From NCBI RefSeq assembly GCF_009377175.1, contig NZ_VJZD01000013.1:1-64000 (forward strand): DNA of 64,000 nucleotides, written 5' to 3'. Made by a program: the position numbers and the translations under genes. This DNA comes from Streptomyces adustus (lineage in GTDB: Bacteria; Actinomycetota; Actinomycetes; Streptomycetales; Streptomycetaceae). Shown in pieces: positions 9,473-18,416 of the stretch. Within the stretch, counting starts at the first letter, position 1. Every line of letters begins with the position of its first letter. A model generated the notes under the pieces. That model was not told the origin of the DNA. It was given only the letters and a program-made list of their open reading frames with translations, and did no database searches.

Positions 9473-11130
9473 GGCTCTTCCAAGATTTTCGTAGGCGTTG
9501 ATCGCTGTGACAGCGGTGTCAGTTGAGCAGGATGGGCTGGCGGAGGAGGCGGGGTCCGGCTCGGCCGTAGAGCTGGTGTTTGATGAGTTTGATCTTTGTG
9601 TTGCTGCCTTCGGTGCGGCCGTTGTGCCAGGGCAGGGTCACGGCCGCGTCGATGGCGGTACGGTCGCGTTCCAGGCCGGTGGTGAAGGCGTGCAGGAAGG
9701 GCAGGTTCGCGGCGCGGGTTCGGGTGATCCAGTCGGTCAGCTCGGCGGCGTTGTGGTCGGTCGGGATCAGGAGCTGGGCGAAGGATCGGATCTGCGCCGC
9801 CAGGGTGGTCATCTCCGTGCAGGTTGCGGCAAGTTGGTCGCGGAGTCGGTGCTGGTTGTCGTCGAGTCGGTCAGGATGGCGGGTGAGCAGGCCGGTCACC
9901 CAGCGTGGGGAAAGCGCGGCGTGGTCGGCTTCGACACGGCCGGAGTTGATGGAGCGGACCAGCAGGTTCGCACTGCCCGCATGGCCGTGTTCGTGGATCT
10001 CGGCCGGCAGATGGTGACCGGGGCGGCCGGGTCCTTCTCGCGGCGCTCGCGCAGATGGTCCCGGTAGGGGTCGGCCAGTCCGGGCCGGTAGGTCGGCGTG
10101 CGCACCAGTGGGTCGGGCTCGGTGTGGCGGGCGTGGCGTTTGACGGTGTTCATGGCCAGGCCGAGCCGGCGGGAGCACTCGAGCAGGCCGACGCCCTGGT
10201 CGAGCAGGCAATGGACCTGCTGCCGTAGCTCGCGGGTGTTCTGAGCGCGTTTGCCCTCGAGCAGCACAGTTCCGCACTTGCCCCAGCATGAGCTGTGGGC
10301 CGTGACCTTTCTGACCACGGCCTCGACGAGCCCGCGCCAGAGGTGCCGGCGGTCCTTGACCTGCACGGTCTGCGGGTTGGCATCGAGGGCAGTCTGGGCG
10401 GAGCTTCCCGCGCCGTCGCGGCAGAGCACCCGTGCGCCTGGGTGCTCCCGCAGCCAGGCGCAGACCGTTGCAGCCTTCCGGTCCGGCAGCACCTCGATGC
10501 GCTGACCGGTCTGGGTGTCGATGATGATCGTGGCGTAGCGGTGGCCGCGCAGCAGCGCGAACTCGTCGATCCCGACCACTCGCGGGGCTTCGCGTTTCGG
10601 CGGCGCGATGCGCATCAGGCCAGTTCAGCACGCTCGCCCGGCTCACCATCTGATGCAAGACCGTCAGCAGGCGGGCGCCGGCCGAGCCGGCCAGCACTTG
10701 GGCGATCGCCTCGATCACCCGGCGCAGTGCGGGAGTTCGCCGCTGATATCGCTCGGTCAGCCCCGCCACCTGCTCGACGAAGGTCACCTTCGAACAATCC
10801 GAGTTCTCGCCGTACAGGCGCCGCACACACAGGTCGATCACGACCGGTCTGCCGCCGACGGCCTCGTCCGCGATGTCCCGCACGTACCGCGAGTGCACCC
10901 GCGAAGAAGACTCGCCGCACCCCGGACCAGCACACCGGACCCCGTCCCTGGTCCGGGCCGTGATCCGGATCAGGTCCGCCCCCGCACACACCCGCTCGAC
11001 CCGCACCTCAGCCAACTGCGGTAACAGCACGGCCAGTTCGACATCACACACACCCAGCCCGCACGAACGCAGCGCACGAGCACCGAGGAACACCCAGACG
11101 ATCAACGCCTACGAAATTCTTGGAAGAGCC
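9473..11130. mobile_element. ISL3-family insertion sequence with 32-bp terminal inverted repeats
   Basis: Terminal repeats at 9473-9504 and 11099-11130 are inverse complements with a single mismatch over 32 bp and begin GGCTCTTCC, typical of ISL3-family ends. The element is 1658 bp and holds one frameshifted transposase gene. The usual 8-bp target duplication is not present; only the 4-mer ATCT is repeated directly at both edges (9469-9472 and 11131-11134). Confidence 0.85.
9519..11105 (-). pseudogene. Frameshifted ISL3-family transposase
   Basis: The protein homology switches reading frame twice. The N-terminal zinc-binding part (CAGPGC and related Cys residues) is in one frame down to about 10,620. 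The central catalytic part (VGIDEFALLRGHRY, VLCRDGAGS, DRRHLW) is in a second frame between about 10,615 and 10,020. The C-terminal part with the catalytic Glu (GRTEGSNTKIKLIKHQ, YGRAG) returns to the first frame. The uninterrupted 528-codon ORF in the first frame therefore encodes a nonsense Pro/Arg/Ala-rich centre. Either two indels have inactivated the gene or the assembly carries errors. The element would then be immobile unless mobilised in trans. Confidence 0.85.
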
Positions 11131-11208
11131 ATCTTTCAGACACACCCGTGACCGGCGGGCCCCGAGCTGCGAGGCCGCCCGATTCCGTCACTTTCGGAGT
11201 GTGGTGGG

Positions 11209-14200
11209 TTATTGCGCACAGACCGGGATATGGCCACCCGATGGAATCTCAACCATGACGCGGTGATCGAGTTCGTTGGCGAGTAGCTGGGCGAATATGA
11301 GGCCGGCTCGGGGGTTGCCGGTGTTGGTGATAAGGAAGTCGGAGTTGCTCATGCTCCAGATGACTCCGGTAGCGCCGTCTCGGTGAGCGCTCAGTGCGTG
11401 GAGGTGGTTGCGCACGTGCTCGGCTGACTGTCGCACGAGGTCACGGAGTTCTTCGTTGACCAGCCCGGCGGGTTCCTGCTGTTGTTCGTTGCCCATAGCC
11501 AGAGGTTGCAGCACCAGTTCGGCAAATCGTGCCATGGTGTATTTGTCGCCGAGCAGGCTCGGCACGGAGAAGGGGATCCGGTGCCGGATTGGCTTCACTG
11601 GCAGGTTCTGCCATGCCCCTCCCCAGGCAATGCCAGGCGCCTCCGGGATTTTTTCGACATCTGCCCCGTCAAGTGTCGATGACGTCCCCGGCGCCGCAGA
11701 CCTGCTGATGGCGGCGACTGGAGCGGGTGGCGGTGTTTCCACCGGTGTCGGCGGCACGGTCGACGAGGTGGTTTCGGTTGGACTCAGCGATTCAACAGCT
11801 GATGGCGCTGTGAACTGAGGTGGTGCGTTGCGCTGGGAGCCTTGGGGGAGCCATGGCTGCAGCTGGGTCTCAAGACGGGCGATGAGAGCTTGCTTGGGGT
11901 CGGATGTCTTGCGTGCATCGTCCAAGGCTTGTGCCAGGCCAGTGCGCATCGGGTCATCGGTGAGGGCTATGGACGCGTGGACAGTCCGTGGAGCGGAACG
12001 CGTGCGGGCTTGCAGATGGTTTTGCAGCCGCAGAAGTCCGTCGAGGGATTGCTGGTAGCGCGGCCGGTGCTGCTGTGCGATCGGCGAGTTGGGAGCCAAC
12101 GCTTTGAGCAGCTTGATGCGGGCGGCTTCGAGTTGAGGAATGACCTCGGGAGGGATCGGTTGCCTGAAGGCGGCGTGCTCGGCGATCGCTTCAGCGATGG
12201 TGAGGCCTTCAACGAAGGACAGTATTTTCGTGGCCTGGCCGGGCGTCTGCAGAGCCTCCAGGTATGGGAGGAGGAGTTGGGCCTCTTTCACCAGATGGTG
12301 ATCGATGACACGGGCGGCCCTGGCGCGCGTACGCGTGTGATCCCAACCTGTGAAGTGCAACGCCATGGAGTGGGCCTTATTCGCGAGATCAGAGAGTTCA
12401 CGGGACGTCTCGAATAGGGCACCATCGTCCATGCGGGGGAGCGATCTGAGCTCGAACAAGGCCAGCGGAAGTGGCCCGTTCTTCGTGTCCAAAGACTCGT
12501 AGGCGGCCTTATCTTCCATGCCGACAGTCTCGCGCTGGTTCAACCTTTCGCCGCGGATCATCGCGGTCAAGTAATCCCTGTGACTCGCTTTTCCATACGT
12601 GTGTTCCTCCATGATGCCTGAGGTAGGGATTACGGGCTTGCTTTTCATTTGCTTTTGATAGTGGTCCACCACCTCCAGCAGTCTCGCCAGGAATCGGTCG
12701 GCGATGAGGCGCTCATTCTCCATCAGGAAGGCCTGGACAGGGGTGCTCAGAGATTCGTGTAGTGCATAAAACGGATTCCGCAGTGCCGCTGGGAGCATGT
12801 TCTTGGGCAGAGAGTTTTCGCGGAATCGCAGCTGGAGAGGAACTGCAGAGGCATGGCTGAACATCAGCCATGTATAGGCTTCCATTTCTCGCAGATAGGG
12901 TGTCACCCGGCCCAGGAAGTCTAGCTGACTGGCTTCCACCGGCCGTCCCAGCTGCTCGGCTGCGAAGGCTGTTGTGATGTCGGTGGCGAATGCCCGTGCT
13001 GCTGCTGCGGCAGGTTGCACGTAAGTCTTGGTCTTTGAGATTCGATCTTGCGCCAGCGCAATAATAAGGCTCGCCCCGCCAATGTTGGCGCCGACAGTGA
13101 ACTGCGGATAGGTGCCAGGGTGGTTGTCTCCTGCCACGGACGGGTGAACCAGCACTTTCTGGCCAGCTGGTCTAAATGTCCAGCCCTCGCGTGGCCCGAA
13201 AAGATCGACAAGGCGCACTGGGATTTCCGCCCGAGTGGCCCAACCCAGCCGTTCACGAATGTATGCATACATGCGCATACCGTCTTCCACGCCAAGACTG
13301 GCTTTCCCAGTCACGTCGAGCGCCGGCGACACCACTTCGATGGTTTTCATCAACCGCTGTTCCAGTGGCGACTGCTGGGACGATGGGCGCTGTTCCAGCA
13401 GCGCCTGCTGTCTGTCGAATTCGCGTGCATCTTCTTTTGAAAGGAATTCCCGGCCGCCAACAATGAAAACGGTGGTACTGTCGGTTGTCAGCGTAAAGCC
13501 GTTGACATTCTTCGCGAGTGTGATCTTCGATTTGAGAGCAGAACCGTCGGTGGTGGAGAGCGGGTGATTATTGACCTCGAATTCAAAGCCGAGGGCACCG
13601 TAGCCGAGGCCGGTGGGGCCGTCCACCAGTTCCTGCCCACGGACGGCTGACTGGGGCTGAAGAACGTCGGAGAGCTCGGCGGGGTCGGTCGACCGTCCGG
13701 TGTGGTCGATCACGATCATGCGTGTACCGCGTCCGGCGCGGAGCCATTCGTGCTCCGGTAGCAGTGAGGGAGCAGGTACATCCGCGACGGCGGGACGGTC
13801 TTGCAGGTCCACGCGTAGAATCTTCGGCTCGCGTGTCGTCTGGTCCTCGACGATAGCGTAGAACAGGACGTGCCCAAGGCCCTTCTCACCCTGCTCCAGG
13901 ACCACGGCGATATGTTCCGGACCGACCTTGTGCAGTGCCTCGAATACCTGTTTCTGCGACAATACCGGTGACCACGTCCCGCCGGGAACGAGCCGGTCTC
14001 CGACCCGGTTGGATCCAACACCCAAGTCATCCTGGGCGGCGGACGTCCCAATCCTCCGACCGAAAACGCGCCGCAGGAAAGCTTCGGCGAGCTCGACACA
14101 GTTCTCCAGTCCTGGCCGCACCCCCACCCGCTGTGCTACCGCCATGGCAACCGCGGTCAGATTTCCTTGCGTAATCGGCTTTTCGGCCGACAGCTGACCA

Positions 14201-14436
14201 TGCCGCCTCACAATCAAAGCCGCGAGCTTCTCGCGGTCATTGGGGTTGGCGAGAGTCATGATCTTCCGTGAGGGAACCGAGGCCATAGCCTCCAGCACGT
14301 CCTGTGCCTTGAGGTTGCCCGGGGGTTTCTCCATCATCCGCCGATACACGTCCGTGACTTCTTTTACATGCTCGACGAACCGATCAAAATCCTCATCATA
14401 AGAGAAGCAGATCTCATGCCGTCCGGGACGGGTCAT
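11209..14436 (-). CDS. Protein B: 1075-aa modular protein with papain-like and amidoligase-like regions, cysteine tail
   Basis: ATG at 14436 has GGAG 11 nt upstream; a GTG at 14448 is an alternative. The N-terminus reads RHEICFSYDEDF, the x-[VI]-C-F signature of proteins A, C and D. A papain-like triad follows: Cys113 (GLENCVELA), His at about 188 (GLGHVLFYAI) and Asp at about 209 (RVDLQDR), matching glutamine-deamidase (Tox-PL) spacing. At about 280-440 GFEFEVNNHPL, KTIEVVSPALD and PQFTVGANIGG have the layout of amidoligase (COOH-NH2 ligase) domains, although the second His motif is not canonical. A long helical region comes next, then a domain ending PVCAQ, related to protein A's end (shared SNSDFLI/NSDFVL and HRVMV). 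GC is lower than in the T7SS core. It stands alone between an IS composite and a divergent toxin-antitoxin operon. Function is inferred only from motifs. Confidence 0.8.
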   Translation of the reverse strand: MTRPGRHEICFSYDEDFDRFVEHVKEVTDVYRRMMEKPPGNLKAQDVLEAMASVPSRKIMTLANPNDREKLAALIVRRHGQLSAEKPITQGNLTAVAMAVAQRVGVRPGLENCVELAEAFLRRVFGRRIGTSAAQDDLGVGSNRVGDRLVPGGTWSPVLSQKQVFEALHKVGPEHIAVVLEQGEKGLGHVLFYAIVEDQTTREPKILRVDLQDRPAVADVPAPSLLPEHEWLRAGRGTRMIVIDHTGRSTDPAELSDVLQPQSAVRGQELVDGPTGLGYGALGFEFEVNNHPLSTTDGSALKSKITLAKNVNGFTLTTDSTTVFIVGGREFLSKEDAREFDRQQALLEQRPSSQQSPLEQRLMKTIEVVSPALDVTGKASLGVEDGMRMYAYIRERLGWATRAEIPVRLVDLFGPREGWTFRPAGQKVLVHPSVAGDNHPGTYPQFTVGANIGGASLIIALAQDRISKTKTYVQPAAAAARAFATDITTAFAAEQLGRPVEASQLDFLGRVTPYLREMEAYTWLMFSHASAVPLQLRFRENSLPKNMLPAALRNPFYALHESLSTPVQAFLMENERLIADRFLARLLEVVDHYQKQMKSKPVIPTSGIMEEHTYGKASHRDYLTAMIRGERLNQRETVGMEDKAAYESLDTKNGPLPLALFELRSLPRMDDGALFETSRELSDLANKAHSMALHFTGWDHTRTRARAARVIDHHLVKEAQLLLPYLEALQTPGQATKILSFVEGLTIAEAIAEHAAFRQPIPPEVIPQLEAARIKLLKALAPNSPIAQQHRPRYQQSLDGLLRLQNHLQARTRSAPRTVHASIALTDDPMRTGLAQALDDARKTSDPKQALIARLETQLQPWLPQGSQRNAPPQFTAPSAVESLSPTETTSSTVPPTPVETPPPAPVAAISRSAAPGTSSTLDGADVEKIPEAPGIAWGGAWQNLPVKPIRHRIPFSVPSLLGDKYTMARFAELVLQPLAMGNEQQQEPAGLVNEELRDLVRQSAEHVRNHLHALSAHRDGATGVIWSMSNSDFLITNTGNPRAGLIFAQLLANELDHRVMVEIPSGGHIPVCAQ

Positions 14437-14812
14437 TCGGACCAACACTCCGTTTCATCTGAAAATCCCTCGGGACACCAAATCATCGCCACACCACACA
14501 TGAAACCAGGCGCCAGGTGCCGGTCCATCAAGCGAGGACGTACAGGTCAGTTGAGGGGGAATTGTGTAACCAGTCAGCATAGATCCAGCACGACCTATCT
14601 CTCCCCGGTCCCGGACGAGCTCGTCCCGAACGTGCACCACAGTCGCCTTATGGGCCGGGGCAGTTGCAAATTATGTTGGTCTTGGCTGGAAGACCACGGC
14701 GTCGGAAACCGCCGTGCCACCTGCTGGAGGCCCCCGAGGGTATCGAACCGCGGCTGCGGAGAGCTTTCGCCGATGGGGTGTAGCGGAACGTACGTTTTGC
14801 TACGGTAGAGAC
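14437..14812. promoter_or_regulatory. Divergent intergenic region between protein B and the toxin-antitoxin operon
   Basis: About 370 bp without a convincing gene. It must contain the promoters of the minus-strand protein B and the plus-strand TA operon. The palindrome AACGTACGTT at 14787-14796 sits 16 bp before the antitoxin ATG and is a candidate operator. TACGGT at 14801-14806 resembles a -10 box and would place transcription start at or next to the ATG at 14813, suggesting a leaderless mRNA. Confidence 0.4.
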
Positions 14813-15058
14813 ATGAGCGGCCAGAGGCAGATCAACGTGCGAGTGGACGAGGCGACGGCCGCCGGGATCGAGGCGCGGGCGAAGGCCGCCGGCATGAGCG
14901 TGCCCGACTACGCCCGTCAGGTCCTCGCGGACGAGGCGAATGACCTGCGGCACCGGTTCCTCGGCGCGGGCGCGCACTTCGCGGACGCCTGGGGCGACAC
15001 CTTCGCGGAGCAGTTCGGGCATCCGAAGGCCGGCGGCGGCGCTGGGGCTGCTGCGTGA
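14813..15058 (+). CDS. Small ribbon-helix-helix-like antitoxin
   Basis: 81 aa. It begins MSGQRQINVRVDEATAAGIE, with an alternating polar/hydrophobic strand followed by two helices (AGIEARAKAAGMSVPDYARQVL), the pattern of MetJ/Arc/CopG-type ribbon-helix-helix DNA-binding antitoxins; the C-terminal tail would bind the toxin. Its stop overlaps the start of the next gene in a GTGA arrangement (15055-15058), indicating translational coupling. A perfect 10-bp palindrome just upstream fits autoregulation. The start is fixed by the RHH motif and by the candidate -10 box 6 nt upstream; no Shine-Dalgarno is evident. Confidence 0.75.
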   Translation: MSGQRQINVRVDEATAAGIEARAKAAGMSVPDYARQVLADEANDLRHRFLGAGAHFADAWGDTFAEQFGHPKAGGGAGAAA

Positions 15059-15429
15059 TTGTCCACATCGATCGCGCGTGGCTGCTGGACCTTGCGCACC
15101 GGAACATGCCCGGTGACCCTGACATCACGGACTTCGGGTCGATGGCCGCCGCCGTGGCGAGGCACGCGGACCGGGTGATGGAGACCCCCGTGTACACCGA
15201 GGTGCATCACCGCGCGGCTGCGCTGATGCACCAGCTGATCCGCGTACCGGCGCTGGAGCACGCCAACGAGCTGTTCGGCGCGGTGGTGGCGGCGGCGTAC
15301 CTGACGGCGAGCGGGGCCATCGTGACCGTGGGAGCGAAGGAAGCGGCGGAGCTGGCGGCGCGGATCGACCGGGATGCGCTGGACGTTCGGGCAGTCGCGG
15401 AGGCCATCCGGGGGTGGGTGGCGGCGTAG
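15055..15429 (+). CDS. Doc/Fic-like toxin component of a toxin-antitoxin pair
   Basis: 124 aa from a GTG that overlaps the antitoxin stop. The sequence MIVHIDRAWLLDLA, then an HHRAAALMHQLIRVPALEHANELFGAVVAAAYL core, matches the actinomycete proteins usually named Fic/Doc-family toxin components. The canonical Doc catalytic HPFxxGN motif is not present; the central helix keeps only a degenerate form (PALEHANELFGA), so AMP-transfer or phosphotransfer activity is uncertain. Partner, orientation and overlap support a TA role. Confidence 0.7.
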   Translation: MIVHIDRAWLLDLAHRNMPGDPDITDFGSMAAAVARHADRVMETPVYTEVHHRAAALMHQLIRVPALEHANELFGAVVAAAYLTASGAIVTVGAKEAAELAARIDRDALDVRAVAEAIRGWVAA

Positions 15430-15769
15430 GCAGTCGGCCCGGTGGACGCTGAAACCCAAGCCCTGAGATGGCCGGGGGTCGAGGCGGGGCGATGCCGCAG
15501 CAGGCGGCGAAAGCGGATGCCATGGCGGCAGACCAGGATCGGCAGTGCCGACCGGGCGGCCGGTTGGGCATGCCGTCTGAACGCTGATCAAGCAGTCGCG
15601 GGACTCCAGGCGACCGTGAACCGAGGGCCGTGAAGCCCCTCGGGCCAATGGCATGCCTGAAGCCCCGCGCCCTGCTGCACAGCGCGCGCTACGGCCGCCT
15701 ACGTCGAACGGCAGGCGGTTGCCGGATCGTGTGCGCGCTTCTTGTTGTGTCCGGTGCTGAGAGCAGCGC
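15430..15769. other. Intergenic stretch without a supported gene
   Basis: About 340 bp between the toxin gene and the convergent methyltransferase remnant. Short open frames exist on both strands, as expected at this GC, but none has a recognisable product or ribosome binding site. No strong terminator hairpin stands out. Confidence 0.4.
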
Positions 15770-16791
15770 TTACTTGGTGGCGTAGATGGCCGTGTAGCCG
15801 CTGATGAGCGGACGGGCGGTGACCTTCGCGAACCCGGCCGACTCCAGCCAGCCGGTTGCGTCGGCGACCGTGTACTCGGATCCGCCTTCGGTGTCGATGA
15901 GCATGTTCAGCGAAACCATGAAGCCATAGGTGTTGTGGCGACGCGCGTCGTCGATCATGGCGTCGTAGACGATGAGGGTGCCGCCCTCGGGCAGGGCATC
16001 GTATGCCTTCTGGAGAAGGAACTGACGCTGTTCGAGGTTCCAGTCGTGGAGGATCTGTCCCATGACGTAGACGTCGGCCGCAGGGAGCGGGTCCGCGAAG
16101 AAGTCGCCGGCGTGGAAGGTGAGCCGGTCGGACAGGCCATGAGCGGTGACCAACTCCTCGAACACGGGGCGGACCGGCGGCAGTTCGAAGACTGCGCCGG
16201 TGATGTCCGGGTTGGACCGCAGCACCGCGGCAGGCACGGCGCCCAGCGCACCGCCGAGGTCGACCACGTACCGACGCCCGGTCCAGTCGAAGTCGGCGGC
16301 AAGAGCGCCTGCCAGGGGAGTTCTGACTCCGTTCATTCCGTTGAGGAAGTTGCGCCAGGCGACCGGGTCCTGGCTGAGAGTGGCGAAGAACGGAACCCCG
16401 GTGTGCGTGACTTCGTTCTGCTGGGTGCCGGTCTGCAGGGCAAGGAGGAGGTTGTCCCAGAAACCGAAGAGACGGGCGTTGACCATCTCGAGGATGCCGC
16501 CCATGTAAGAGGGCTTGGCCCGGTCCAGGAACACGTCGGCCGCAGGGCTGTTGTGGTAGACCCCGTCTTCGTCGCGGTTGAGCAGACCCAGCGATACGAG
16601 GGCGTCCAGGAAGTCGGCGGAGGACCTCGGGTGGAGGCCCACCTCGCCGGCGATGGCCTCCCGATCGCGGCCGCCTTCGCCAGAACGGTGAAGATCCCCA
16701 GCTCCACAGCGCTCAGGAGCGTCTTGGACGCCATGAAGCCGAAGCCCAGCTGCAGAATCGGCTCGGGGGTGATCGGTTGGTCGGCGGACAT
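15770..16791 (-). pseudogene. SAM-dependent O-methyltransferase (acetylserotonin/hydroxyneurosporene type) with a frameshift
   Basis: The gene starts at ATG 16791 with AGGAG 5 nt upstream (MSADQPITPEPILQLGFGFMASKTLLSAVELGIF, a dimerisation-domain start). Near 16,670 the homology jumps frame: the first frame becomes Pro/Arg-rich nonsense, while EAIAGEVGLHPRSSADFLDAL continues in another frame and runs to the stop at 15770. The C-terminal part holds the SAM-binding motif (VVDLGGALG), the acidic motif and GQILHDWN, typical of family-2 O-methyltransferases of secondary metabolism. One base change would restore about 340 aa, so this is either a young pseudogene or a sequencing error. Confidence 0.85.
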
Positions 16792-16984
16792 GTCAGCTCC
16801 TACTTGATCGAGAGGTGAGGCTGGCGACTTCGTGCGCTTCGGTCATCCGGCCGGAGCTGATATGCATGCTCTGCGGCACGGCCACGTCAGGCACCTCCCG
16901 CGCCGTGGTGCCGTCCGCCGCGGCGGTGGCCTCAGCGAAGCCGGCACGCGCCGTCCGGAAGGGAGCGCGGACCGGTCCGGGGGC

Positions 16985-17696
16985 GAGAGACCGGCCTGGC
17001 ACTCGACACCGACCCTCGTCTACGTCGTCGAACTCGACTACCAGGTCACCTCCCGTCGAGGCCCACGTGCGGACGGACAACGGCCGCTACCTGCGCGCCC
17101 GGTACAACCGGCTGCACAAGGCATACCCGGCTACCACTCCCGACCTCGGCGCCACCCCTCGCCATGACCCTCCCCGCGGCTTCCTGCGGGTCACGGAACG
17201 CCACAGGGACGCCGACCCCGGATACGGCGATCCTGCTGACGGCGATCAAGGCGACGGCCAAGGGCGGCATCGGCGAGCTCCGCGAACGCCCGCGCGGCGG
17301 CGGATGGCGCCCGGCCAGACGTGGCCGGCCCTGTCCCGGCCAACCTGGGGCCCCGACAGCCGTGCCGCGGTGATCTCCACGACCCGGTCAACATGCACCG
17401 CAAGATGCTCAAGCTCGCCATCGCCACGGGCCGCTACCCGGTCGCGGTGCCGTCGGACTGCGTGGTCTACCCTTCCGACGGAACCCAGCCCGCTGGACGT
17501 CCTGTCCCATACCGGCGACAAGCCTCTGCCCGGCACCTTCCGGCTGGGCGTGACCCCCGGGATGGTCAAGCACGAAAGCACTCAGACCGCGTTCCGGGCC
17601 GAGAGCGAACGCGAAGAACACGGCCCGGACCTCAACCTCGCCCGCTTTATCAAGGACGGCATTGTGGCCCAGGCCGAAGACAGTGGGGAATCACCC
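16985..17696 (+). pseudogene. Decayed C-terminal remnant of a telomere-associated protein (Tap-like)
   Basis: Pieces in alternating frames read consistently as one protein: LVYVVELDYQVTSRR, then GRYLRARYNRLHKAYP, then TAILLTAIKATAKGGIGELRERPRGGGW, then NMHRKMLKLAIATGRYPVAV and SDCVVYPSDG, then SPLDVL, GTFRLGVTPGMVKHESTQT and LNLARFIKDGIV. I recognise this as the kind of sequence found at the end of Streptomyces Tap proteins, which recruit terminal protein to telomeres. It lies directly upstream of a tpg-like gene on the same strand, the usual tap-tpg order. At least three frame changes show it is dead, and its N-terminal part is missing. Confidence 0.55.
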
Positions 17697-18059
17697 ATGG
17701 GCATCATCGGCGACAGCCTGGACCGGGCCCTGCGGGGCACCTTCACCTGCCCCATTCCGAAGACCGCCCCGGCCCAGATGCGCTACCTCGTCAAACAGCT
17801 CAAGACCACCAAGGCCGTGGCCCACGTACTTGGGGTCTCGCAGCGGACCGTGGAACGCTACGTCAAGGGCCGGATCAAACGGCCCCGCGCCGACCTCGCC
17901 GCCCGGATGGAGCGCGAAGTGACCCGGCGCTGGCAGCCGCAGGTCCGCGCCCGCGCCAAGCAGGCCGCGGCCACCACCGGCGGCATCGTCATCGACACCC
18001 GCGCCCGCTTCGGCTTCACCGTCGCCCCGGAAGTACCGATGACGCCCGACTGCGCCTGA
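17697..18059 (+). pseudogene. tpg: Terminal protein Tpg-like gene, truncated by a frameshift
   Basis: ATG 17697 (GGGGAA 8 nt upstream) starts MGIIGDSLDRALRG. KTAPAQMRYLVKQLKTTKAV, LGVSQRTVERYVKG, a helix-turn-helix, and TTGGIVIDTRARFGF are signature segments of the Streptomyces telomere terminal protein (about 185 aa), which is covalently attached to chromosome ends and primes end-patching. After about 115 residues the frame is lost: the expected continuation DDARLRLITQALPPAYAARL is found in another frame up to about 18,110, and the family's C-terminal 50 or so residues are absent. Its presence indicates a linear replicon and a location near an end, though this copy itself appears non-functional. 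Confidence 0.8.
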
Positions 18060-18416
18060 TCACCCAGGCGCTGCCACCCGCGTACGCGGCCCGGCTCGGC
18101 AGACCCCCAGACCCCCCGCCTGAGCCGGCATATGGCTGTGTACGTCACCCGTACACAGCCAGCCGGAGCACAGCATCCGCATGGCGCTGGTCTTCAACCA
18201 GCCGGCCGCGCGAACAATTGGCGACTGTTGGTCAAGATGTCGCCGACCATGCTGCGTCTTCACCAACGGCCCAAATCTCAAGTGCCGCCGCAGAATCGGC
18301 CAGTCGGCTGCAAGTTCTTGGACACTGCTCGCCGCCAGGCCCATGGCTGCCACCCTCCCCTGAACGCTGGTTGCATGCCGCGGAAATGACTCGCTGTGAA
18401 GGACAGCACGTTTTTA
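18060..18416. other. Intergenic stretch with a perfect hairpin
   Basis: Between the tpg remnant and the convergent end of protein C. It contains the out-of-frame end of tpg and an 11-bp perfect inverted repeat with a 5-nt loop at 18134-18160 (GGCTGTGTACG stem). The repeat has no downstream T-run; it may be a terminator, an operator or a remnant telomere-type hairpin. No gene seen. Confidence 0.45.
18134..18160. terminator. 11-bp stem hairpin downstream of the tpg remnant
   Basis: GGCTGTGTACG, loop TCACC, CGTACACAGCC. It is strong and perfectly paired but lacks a T-tract, so factor-independent termination is only a guess. It is placed between the plus-strand tpg remnant and the end of the minus-strand protein C gene. 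Confidence 0.35.

Larger units (their letters stand above)
8045..11147. mobile_element. IS256-family element with a nested ISL3-family element
   Basis: A 17-bp perfect inverted repeat (8045-8061 and 11131-11147, reading GGGTGTGTCTGAAAGAT outward-in) brackets the IS256-type transposase at 8133-9404 plus a complete ISL3-type element at 9473-11130. The simplest reading is that the ISL3 element landed in the right terminal region of the IS256 element. No direct target duplication is visible on the outer flanks. The 11-mer GTGACCGGCGG occurs just before the ISL3 element (9447-9457) and again just outside the composite (11148-11158), hinting at some local rearrangement. Confidence 0.7.

Noticed and set aside
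16815..18059. A 414-codon plus-strand frame that could be read as one long gene
   Set aside because: Only its last 121 codons (tpg-like) and scattered pieces match a family; the rest alternates with better matches in other frames, so it is a decayed tap-like gene plus tpg.
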